64,000 nt of DNA from Adiantum capillus-veneris. Its lineage: Eukaryota > Streptophyta > Polypodiopsida > Polypodiales > Pteridaceae. A model generated the notes under the pieces. That model saw nothing but the letters and a program-made list of their open reading frames with translations, was not told the DNA's origin and did not search any database. Below are positions 1 through 64,000 of this stretch, one piece after another; position 1 is the first letter of the stretch, and each line of letters opens with the position of its first letter. The stretch lies in assembly GCA_014529385.2 (NCBI GenBank), contig CM043945.1:92232112-92296111 (forward strand), given 5' to 3'. The position numbers and the translations under genes were made by a program.

Positions 1-241
1 TGTAAAATGCCCACAGCTTGGCCACCTTCACAAGAGCTCTTCAATAGAATTTAACTTACATGGAACACTACAGGGTATGTTAACTATACAATCACCGCAT
101 AACCCAGACATTGGGCAACTTGCAGCAAGCCCCATGTCAAAGGTGTTAATATATAGCTCTTAATACACTCGTCGCTGAAGGCTTGTCCTCTCTCCTCATG
201 AACGATGAGACTAGCTGCCCAACAATGGACCTTGACTAAAT
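1..241 (-). other. 3' flank / probable 3' UTR of the DUF1664 gene
   Basis: Sequence just downstream of the TAG on the minus strand. AT-rich, with no further ORF. I see no clear AATAAA signal here, so the transcript end may lie outside the window. Confidence 0.5.
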
Positions 242-55320
<55,079 letters not shown>

Positions 55321-55900
55321 TGCTGTGCGGATGGATAAGAACTATCCTTCAAGAACCGCTACATATCAAGCTGCGAAAACGAGAGAGAAAAAGAAAACTA
55401 CACGTGAAAAAGTTAGGTATTTTCTGTAAACAGAGTAGCTTCTTCACTCGTTTTGAAGATGCCGCAAAGCAATACGTACCTCTTCATGGAGCTTGTAACT
55501 CTTACGTCTCTGCTGAAAGCTTACTGATACGGGCGATTACGGTCGAAGAATTTTTGCACTAGGGGTTTAGGACAGCAATTAAATGTTTACTGTGGCATAC
55601 TTCTGCGTGTAAAGAAAGAAACACGAAAGCGCAAAAGTTTTGAACCAAATTAATAATTCGGACTAATATGTGGCCACGATTAGCCAAAAAAAGGACCAAT
55701 CTGTTGAGGATGCTCGTTTTTCAAGCGCAGAGGAAAGTCGAGGTTCTCTCGAGAGATTGAGGTGTTAGGCGGTGGACGGCTTGCTGACAGTGTTCGCAAC
55801 TTCCAAACAAGAGCTATGTGGGAGCTATGCCCCTTAACTCTCGTGCTGCTAACCGCCTTTCGTTGGGTCTATAAAGGAAGACCAGGGCCAAGCCCACGAG
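55321..55900. promoter_or_regulatory. DUF1664 5' UTR and probable promoter; possible divergent TATA promoter
   Basis: Upstream of the start codon on the minus strand. No canonical TATA box is seen within 250 bases on the minus strand; ATTGG (CCAAT reverse) lies near 55,690. On the plus strand CTATAAAGG at 55,870-55,878 precedes a (CT)27 tract (55,929-55,982), a layout resembling a core promoter for a transcript running away from DUF1664. Inference only. Confidence 0.35.
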
Positions 55901-55927
55901 GGTGGGGCTGGTGCAAGGAACGGGGAT

Positions 55928-55928
<1 letters not shown>

Positions 55929-55982
<54 letters not shown>
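55929..55982 (+). repeat. (CT)n microsatellite upstream of the gene
   Basis: About 27 CT units, 600 bp upstream of the DUF1664 ATG. Confidence 0.95.
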
Positions 55983-55983
<1 letters not shown>

Positions 55984-56383
55984 GCCATCTGCAATGTCCT
56001 CGTCCAGTTTTGCAAGTGGCTAGACTCTGTCTATTGTAGCGCAAGTAGGGGTTGGGTGCGGAAGGAGACAAGGCAATGGACTGGCTGGTGTTTATTCCTA
56101 TTGATATGTTTGTCATAGAAACAAACTCAATTGAGGACACTATTATGCCACAAATGATCTAAGAGGCAAAATCAATGCAGCTCGCTTCATCATGCAATTG
56201 GCAATTGGCTTCGAGTTTCTCCATTCCAAAATTAAGGGCCAATTTTCCATCCCAAAGTCGATCTCCTAGATTAACAAACAAAAGTAGACTTTTTTTTAAA
56301 AATGGAAATAAAGCACCAAACCCAACACTTTACACATACCAATTATTGCAATTACGTATGGAACTGCCGCACATGCAAATTGT

Positions 56384-56639
56384 TTAGGCAAGTAGATTTG
56401 GTAGATCAACCAAAAAACCTAGAACTCTGGAGGTACTCCCAATCATCAAGAATGGAGTATCCTTCATATCTAGCAAACCATTGAGCATCTTCTTCTTCTT
56501 GGGCAGACACAGACTTTTTCCTAACCGAGTAGACACGATACTCAACATCGGAGGAGTATGCCAAAATATGCAACGTAAAAATATCAATAAATGGCAACTT
56601 CCTAAGGTCTGTGACACAAAAAGAAACAAAAAAAGGCAT
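56384..56639 (-). CDS. unrecognised short frame
   Basis: The minus-strand frame 56,406-56,639 reads VTDLRKLPFIDIFTLHILAY and EEEDAQWFARYEGYSILDDW, with a composition more like a real protein than chance (few Ser/Leu runs, mixed charges). I do not recognise it. It lies between the DUF1664 promoter and the Helitron helicase C-terminus and could be a captured exon inside the Helitron or a degraded gene. Confidence 0.3.
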
Positions 56640-57036
56640 GAATCTTACACACCAAGTGAATTCCTAATTTCATGTACACACACTTGGTCTTGTAGTATTT
56701 GCGGATGGTTCGAACAATTTTTTCCTGCGACAAAGGTCCCAAAAGGAACAGAATACGTATCCACATAATGACTTAATAGTGGACAAAAACATACCATGAT
56801 GTGGATAACATTCTACATTCAACACAAAGGACACCTCGGAGATGTAAGAAATTTGATCCATCATCTATATAGCCAAAAGGAAACTAAAAAATAGACAATG
56901 TGAGGCAGGAACGAAACCTTCACATAACATAATTTAGTATATGTTATGGAGAGAGGTAGAAAAATTAATTCATGACATATTTTACGAGTTAAATCATACA
57001 CAAAAGAGAAGACAACGATAAGAATTAATGGAGTCT

Positions 57037-57510
57037 TCATAGGGCATTGTTTAATATGTCATGGTACACAATGTTTGTTGTTATTGAAGTTTTTTCGTTT
57101 ACATCAATGTTACATAGAAGAATCTTCACTTCAGCAGTTAAACATGCACGTGACAATGCAACATATAATTGTGCATGAGTGAAGACCAGTGTCACCAACA
57201 TGGCAATGCTTTGGCCCTGTGACTTATTTATTATCATACAAAAAGCCAATATAACTAGAAACTCTCTCCGTCCAGAACAAATGGCAACTTCGAGCCAGAA
57301 TGCACAAAACATATGCAAGGGATGAAAACCCGGGTGCCAACCTAGTACCTCTAATAACTTCAGCCTCCAAAACTCTTGTATGAAATGCCTTGCACACCAA
57401 GTGTGTCCCATTACATAGACCTCAACTTGGATCAAGGTTTGGTAGTAGAATTATTGGGGAATTCATCTTCAACTTCAACCATTGTTGCCGATCTCAATCA
57501 TTAATATCTT
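57037..57510 (-). pseudogene. Helitron helicase, C-terminal part
   Basis: In three frames on the minus strand: SPIILLPNLDPS, then GLCNGTHLVCKAFHTRVLEA, then LAFCMIINKSQGQSI and HAQLYVALSRA. The last two are PIF1-type helicase motifs V-VI (INKSQGQ, YVALSR). Two frameshifts and one TGA (after LDPS) make it a pseudogene. The N-terminal half lies at 63.1-64 kb. Confidence 0.8.
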
Positions 57511-57589
57511 ACAGCTCCAGACTCCGATTGGCAAGCTTTAAATTCCTTTGGCCTTCACTCACCAGTAGTCTCCATACAAACCCTTGTGA

Positions 57590-58106
57590 GGCTACAAAAT
57601 TTTAGATGGAACACCGACGGAGGTGACCAATCTTGCACAAAACTGGCCCCTGTGAAACTTAAACTGGTAATATCTTGACAACTAGAACTCATATTGCTGA
57701 TTTGAGAAGACCGAATGAGCACTTCAAGCTCATGCATTCATACCAACTTGACCCTTCATTAGCATCTGCCCAATTCGGTACAGATCTACAATCGATTCAA
57801 ACTTCAAACTATCATAACTTCCTCACCGTAGCTCCAATCGACGAGCCGTAAAGATAAGCATGTAGAGCACTTCGAGTACTACAGTTCTAGTCCATAATCT
57901 TCCATTTGTGCTCACTTAAAACATACTCTTTTTTAGCATCATTAAGGCATTTTTTGGCCCTTTAAAGTCGCATCTGGCATACCTAAAGCTTAAAACTAGC
58001 TTGTTAGCAAGCCCTGATCATTGATCAATAATTAGGTAAGCTTAAATTAAGCACAATGTGCATCCTTCTAGTCTTTTTCTCATCATGGAAGAGGAGTTGC
58101 ACGACA
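57590..58106 (-). mobile_element. family R 3' LTR
   Basis: On the minus strand it starts TGTCGTGCAACTCC at 58,106, directly after a polypurine tract. Homologous to 7,790-8,361. The left end is approximate. A small GCAC-AAT-GTGC hairpin lies at about 58,048-58,058. Confidence 0.65.
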
Positions 58107-58120
58107 TCCACCCCCTCTGA
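58107..58120 (-). promoter_or_regulatory. polypurine tract of the family R element
   Basis: Minus strand TCAGAGGGGGTGGA followed by the LTR start TGTCGT. Confidence 0.7.
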
Positions 58121-59816
58121 ACCTGCACAACCTCTGATCTGTGCCAACTGGTCTTCAATCTGCATCTGTTATAAGCACTTAAAGCACCTTGCCATCATCA
58201 AGCTCACATAACTGGTAAGTACATGCAAAACAACATAAGGTCTAACTCCCATCACCAATGGTCTAACTGTATTATTTGGTAGTTGCCCTATTACAAATCT
58301 TCGAACCATATCTGTCGTATCCTCAACACACTCATTTATGGAAAACCCTATTGTCCAAAGAAGTCTATTGGAATCTAGCCATGTAAACTTATTGGCCACA
58401 AAACCAAAAATTCTTTCCTTCATAGCATAAATCCAAAAAGCAAAATCTACTACCAAGTAACCTACTATAGAAAATAACTAATATCCTTGAATTTGAAGTC
58501 TGCACTTCAATAGTCCCCCTCCACGATCAAATGGGATAAAAAGGAATCGCCCAATCACTGGATCATCATAATATCCACACGAGCATATATTTCCTATATC
58601 AATCAACTTTAAGCATTTTTGTTGCGCATATCTATTCATGGATCCAACAACCACAATGTATACCCAAAAATATCCATCCATATTGAACCTGCTTTTGAAG
58701 ATCCCTAAAATCTCATGGATCCAATACCATTAAGAGAACATAGCATTGATAGGCCCCACAATATACCAAAGCATCACCTGACGCATAATGGAGCACCCAC
58801 ATCCCATAAACTTCTTGCAACTTAAGCTCGTTACCAGCAAGCATTAAAGAGCATTGACTCCCTTTTACTGGCAACCAAACCATCATTGGCATAAGCATCA
58901 TTAGAAATAACATCCAAATCCTACCATAATTGGCATACTGTCCAAGAAAATGAAGAAACATGTACACCTTTTTCAATACCCATGGCGATTTAGCATCATC
59001 GCCCCCTCTAGCTTCATAGCCATCATGAAGAACCTTGGAACAATCTGGACCTGTAGCATCAGAGGCATCTTTACTTGGGATTCGAGCTTGATCATGGAAA
59101 ACAACTTTATCCCCCTCATGTAGACCATGTATAAGAATAGAAGCAAAATTTCTCTAGGTAACCTTTTCATAGTTAACATGATCCAAACAATCTTCATACT
59201 CATCAATGTCATGCTCTGCTTCCTCATCTGCATTTATGTTAACAACTCATAATTACACTGCAAAGGTTCATTACACTGCAAAGGTTTATCTAGCACCCCC
59301 TTTGAAGGGATACCCTCAAGCATATCTTGTGTCGACTCTTCAACCTCCTGCACTTTTTCAGGTAATATGTATATGATAGCTTTATTGATGCAATCATCTA
59401 TAGTGAACATGTTGTCCTGCTCAACTATAGTACTGATAGATCCATTAGTATCCTATAAAGGCTCATCTTCTTGATAAACTCCTTGAGAATATCCCATACC
59501 AAAGTCAGTAGCTTGTGCAACACTTGCTGTACATTCTACATCTTCACTGGAACCATTATTGGAGGTAACTTCCATGCAAGAAAATCTTTGAAAAAAATCC
59601 ATATATATTTTTGTTTTAGCATTAAATTCATTATTTACCTTTGCTAGGTTGCTCAAAATATGTTCTTTTGAGATTGAGTCTGCTACTTCCAAAGCCATAT
59701 TTGCCTTGATTTACTTCTTGCAAAAATGTGTTCCCAAAATTCATCATAGTTGAGAAACTGCATCTGATCCCCTTCACCTTTACTGAAGACAATCTAGCTT
59801 CATTCTGTAAACTTTT
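58121..59816 (-). mobile_element. family R element interior, unrecognised
   Basis: Short minus-strand frames (for example 59,453-59,698: ISKEHILSNLAKVNNEFNAK) that look protein-derived but match no retroelement domain I know. No RT, RNase H or integrase motif is present. Confidence 0.45.
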
Positions 59817-60235
59817 CTATTTCCAAATCCATAATCCTTGAGCTTTCGTGAATAAATCCTTCTGCAAATAGTCCCATCGTGTCGGATACATTTCTGGCAG
59901 TTCTTGAACTAGATCTTTGAGCTCAAAGCTTACAACTTCTTTAAAAGTTGCAATCATCTGGTCTTCTAGAACCTTTCGCCTCTTCATTTTGGCTTCATAA
60001 CATGCAATAAAACCCTCTGGATCATACCCTTGAAAAACACGATACTCCTCCCATACAACATCAAGTGCCACCTCCACTCATCAATTTGCTTTTCCATCTT
60101 CATGGCTTTAACTTCGAGCAAACATCCCTCAAATAATTGCAACATTTTTGGCACATCTGGAACTGCTCGGTTCTCATCAAATCCTTTTGAACTGAAATCT
60201 TCAATAAAGTGCATCAATTGTTTTGGCATCTCCAT
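59817..60235 (-). pseudogene. gag-like or unknown ORF at the start of the family R interior
   Basis: ATG at 60,235: MEMPKQLMHFIEDFSSKGFD, PKMLQLFEGCLLEVKAMKME, KQIDEW. A frame change near 60,075 then leads into LDVVWEEYRVFQGYDPEGFI, KMKRRKVLEDQMIATFKEVV, LVQELPEMYPTRWDYLQKDL, with stop at 59,817-59,819. About 140 residues in all, helical and charged, as a small Gag would be, but I cannot assign it. A TATA-like AGTATAAATCC lies about 55 bases upstream (near 60,290). Confidence 0.45.
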
Positions 60236-60341
60236 CTTCTCCTCCCCCCCCGGCTTGTTACGCGTTGGGTTCGCCAAGAATACTGGGGGATTTATACTTG
60301 AAAGGCGAGCCAAGAAGGCACGGGGCCTCTGGCTGTGAGAG

Positions 60342-60887
<546 letters not shown>

Positions 60888-60903
60888 TTATGGGTGCTTA
60901 AAC

Positions 60904-60983
<80 letters not shown>

Positions 60984-61226
60984 AGGTTGTGGGAGGTCTT
61001 AAGTTCAAATAGAATTTAAAAGCGAGATTAGACTATGGGAGCTCATCTCTGATGGCGAGAGGGAGATTTTGCTATGGGAGCTCGGAGATTAAAGCCATCG
61101 CTTATTCCCCACCAAAGAGAGAATATTATCCCCTCATGCAGGCACTAACTCCCTTTCTAAGTTTAGCTCAAAGATCGGAGGGCTTAGGACAAGTAGTATT
61201 ATGGGTGCTTAAACATAGGGGGGGGG

Positions 61227-61316
<90 letters not shown>

Positions 61317-61505
61317 AGGCTGTGGGAGGGCTTAAGTTCAAATAGAATTTAAGAGCAAGATTAGACTATGGGAGCTCGGCACTGATGGTGAGCGGGAGAT
61401 TTTGCTATGGGAGCTTGGAGATCAAAGTTGTCGCTTATTCCTTGCCAAAGGGAGAAGTATGCCCCCCTCATGCATGCACTAACTCCCTTTCTAAATTTAG
61501 CTCGA
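60888..61505 (+). repeat. 311-bp tandem duplication, each unit with a (GA)n tract
   Basis: Units start TTATGGGTGCTTAAACAT at 60,888 and 61,199. Both contain (GA)n (60,905-60,982 and 61,229-61,316), then GGGAGG.CTTAAGTTCAAAT and ACTAACTCCCTTTCTAA. Confidence 0.9.
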
Positions 61506-61880
61506 CGTTGTCCTTCCCCTACCACTAGCGACATGGCTAGTGGAGGGAAGGCATAACATAAACTTTGTAAAAGCATTAACCATCCCTGGCCTCACTCCCA
61601 AGGCCTCAAACACCTTCAAAGGTGGAGAGAGCTAGCGGGGAATGAGGGTAGAGAAGAGGAAGAAGAAGTAACATACGAGAAAGAGATAGTATCTCACTTA
61701 TCATCACTATTCTTGCATAGCATAACATAATAATGATGATGAAGAAGATAGAAAGCTTAAGCATTGGTGCATGGCTCTTGGTTGGATTTGCATTCCATAG
61801 CCAAGAGTGTTGGTGTAAGCTCTCAAGTTCTCAACAAGCTTGGAGAAGGAAATGGAGCTCTTCCACTTTGCACTTCACAC

Positions 61881-61930
<50 letters not shown>

Positions 61931-62405
61931 AGAGTATACCCTGCAAGCAAGCCCCCTAGTTGCTTGGGTCGACCCCTCATTCTAGCTCATGCTTTGTGAT
62001 CATTGGCTCTCTCAAGCCTAGCTAATCACAATCATGAGTCAAGTCAAGTAGTAGAGATAGTCTTTGGACAAGTTTTCCTCCTTTCCTCTTTGAGAGAGAG
62101 GGCTTGATAAATGCTTAATCAATTAATTCAATTTGCTAATTTTTCATTGGAACTCTCTAAGTATCAACCAATAGGCTTTGAACACTCCTTGAGGGCAACC
62201 TAGCTAGGGGCTTGACATGTGTCCCTTTTGCCTCTTGAGCAAGGGGTGTCCTTTGGGAGAGAGAGAAGTCATTCAACCACCTCCCCTACTTGCATGGCTT
62301 GCCCCCTCCTTTGTAGGCTTGCATGTTGACTTTCAAGCCCAAGCAACTTGGCCCCCTACTTGCTTAAGCACCTAGTCATCATGCATAGGTTTAGTAAGAG
62401 TATGT

Positions 62406-62475
<70 letters not shown>

Positions 62476-62874
62476 GTCCCTAGCTTCAAGGGCTCATCCC
62501 CTCCTTGTAGGGATTATTTTTTACTTCAAGCACATGCCTAGGTTCAAGCATGCACCTTAGTTATCAAGCATCTCATGCATTTTAATCATCAAGCACCTCA
62601 AGCGTAGGCCTAGATTTAACCTAAGGTCTAAGGACTTTTAACAATAACCTTTGGAGGTCTTTAATGAAGCTAACCCTAAGGTCTTTAAGCTCCATTAGCT
62701 AGCCTTGCTCTTTGACATACCATCTCTCGTTTGGACCCCTTTAGCCTTGGCCCTGTGTTGAGATAGATCCATAAGCACATGTCTATATTCTAACCCTTGT
62801 TCTTGTTTATTCTGCCACATTAAATGATCAGTTTAATATGAGAAAATCATTTGGGTTGGTTAGATATTATATTT
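61506..62874. other. no gene recognised; (GA)n and (CT)n tracts
   Basis: Contains (GA)n at 61,884-61,926 and (CT)n at 62,406-62,474. Gene-poor, with repeated TCAAGCA-type words. Probably interior of the LTR element between the helicase halves. Confidence 0.4.
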
Positions 62875-63061
62875 TATGACATACTCTTTTTTAGCATCAT
62901 TAAGGTATTTGTTGGCCCTTTAAAGTTGCATCTGACATACATAAAGCTTAAAACTAGCTTGTTATCAAGCCCTGAATTATCAATAATCATATAAGCTTCA
63001 ATTAAGCACAATGTGCATCCTTCTAGTTTTTTTCTCATCATGGAAGTGAAATTGCAAGACA
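62875..63061 (-). mobile_element. family R LTR, truncated (5' side)
   Basis: 187 bp homologous to the first part of the LTR at 57,590-58,106 (TTTTTTAGCATCATTAAGG, ACTAGCTTGTTATCAAGCCC). It begins on the minus strand TGTCTTGCAATTTCAC at 63,061, exactly where the helicase frame stops. Confidence 0.6.
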
Positions 63062-64000
63062 ACGCGCTCCTTGGTACCCCATTGGTAAGATTTTTATGAA
63101 ATCTTCCCCAACAAGCAACACTTTTCCACCAAATGGATTTCTTGAACACATGATATCTTGCAAAGACTTGTCCAAATCCTCAAAGGCATATCGATGCATC
63201 CTAGGAGCCTCATCCCCCACAATCAACTCGCATAGTCTAAGCAATGTAGCAAGCTACCTTGAATAGGGAAATTGCATGCAATTATTGAGTTCCAAGGCTA
63301 TCTTGAATCTAAAATGTCCATTTTGTAGTAGCAATGTTGAAACCCCAGAAGATGTTGTGTCCAATGCAACTTCTCCTTCTCCACCCATGCGTAACAACAA
63401 ACGATTGTACAAATAAGTTTTCCCAGACCCTGCAAGCCTATCTAGAAAAAAAATAGCCCCACCATCAACAATCAATCCATGCAAAATTTCCCCAAAAGAA
63501 ATACTTTGATCTTCATTCAGAGTCTGCTCCATTGCATGTGATGCAAATAGATCTTGCATTATATCAAGGGATTGCTCTTGGAAAAGCAAGTTGTTTTTAT
63601 CACATGTCAAAAAGCGCTCATCAGGCATTGGAATTTCAAGATATTCAGTTAAACTTTGTTCATATGTACCAAGAATGTTATGCAAATCTCTCAACACATA
63701 CCCTTCAAGAACCTATGCACATCCATTTGACTCATATCTCAACTCCAACATGTGTTGATAGTCCTCAAACAAAAAAATTCAAAATCTTTCCCACAAGAGA
63801 TGAGGGGAGGAGGGTTCACAAAACAATAGAATGATCACAAACAAATGTTTCAACTACAGGCCCGTGTGTCTTGCAAGCTTCCTCCATGCATCCTGAAAAC
63901 CATTTCTCATCATCTTTCAATATACCCCTTGCAATGCATGTTGCCTTGAATGTTGGGAACAATACACCATTTACGAAACGCAGATCCTCAAATGATTTAC
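63062..64000 (-). pseudogene. Helitron helicase, N-terminal half, runs off the right edge
   Basis: From the right edge: SFEDLRFVNGVLFPTFKATC and ARGILKDDEKW (63,900-64,000), typical of Helitron Rep/Hel proteins, then frame damage. Next 63,254-63,697: FFLDRLAGSGKTYLYNRLLL, the PIF1-family Walker A; DTTSSGVSTLL; FKIALELNN. Then 63,062-63,244: LIVGDEAPRMHRYAFEDLD (Walker B, DEAP) and FGGKVLLVGEDFIKILP. Homology stops at the family R LTR. Stops near 63,720-63,830 and frame changes show it is inactive. Confidence 0.82.

Noticed and set aside
58040-58075. GCAC-AAT-GTGC hairpin followed by CTAGT, resembling a Helitron 3' end
   Set aside because: Homology among the copies at 8.3, 58.05 and 63.0 kb continues past the CTAGT, so it is not an element terminus.

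Overview
The window looks like nuclear DNA from a land plant with a very large, retrotransposon-filled genome. The plant evidence is a DUF1664-family gene with plant-type introns, chromodomain Ty3/gypsy elements, Copia elements, primer-binding sites of the plant initiator-Met tRNA type (TGGTATCAGAGC) and a Helitron-type helicase. The huge introns and the number of long GA/CT microsatellites suggest a fern or another large-genome lineage, but the species cannot be fixed from this sequence.

The organising feature is one minus-strand gene. I could join 13 coding exons into a single reading frame of 330 codons running from ATG at 55,320 to TAG at 242-244. Exon 1 (55,266-55,320), exons 2-4 (34,600-35,047) and exons 5-13 (242-1,668) are separated by a 20.2 kb intron 1 and a 32.9 kb intron 4. 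Almost everything else between 1.7 and 55 kb is transposable-element DNA inside those two introns.

Intron 4 (1,669-34,599) holds, left to right: two degraded minus-strand Ty3/gypsy chromovirus-type elements (A and B) broken up by a solo LTR, a polypyrimidine tract, another LTR and a 5'-truncated LINE; two facing copies of LTR family D, one interrupted by a 2 kb LTR of family G; two further family-G LTR pieces, the second split by a LINE at 24.3-29.5 kb with both ORFs open; then Copia and gypsy remnants. In the LINE, ORF1 and ORF2 share one frame and are separated by a single TAG.

Intron 1 (35,048-55,265) holds a solo LTR, a Copia-like leader and LTR, and a non-autonomous Copia-like element (family E, about 40.3-53.9 kb). 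Two gypsy elements are nested inside family E: gypsy-1 (42,149-48,848, 5-bp target duplication GTTGC) in its interior and gypsy-2 (49,682-53,799, target duplication GAGAC) in its 5' LTR. A LINE derivative that keeps only the ORF1 end and the LINE 3' terminus follows.

Upstream of the gene (55.3-64 kb) are the presumed promoter region, a possible divergent TATA promoter, and a minus-strand Helitron helicase split in two by an LTR element whose visible interior encodes no recognisable reverse transcriptase. Several short motifs and hairpins recur across different elements and are reported as findings.
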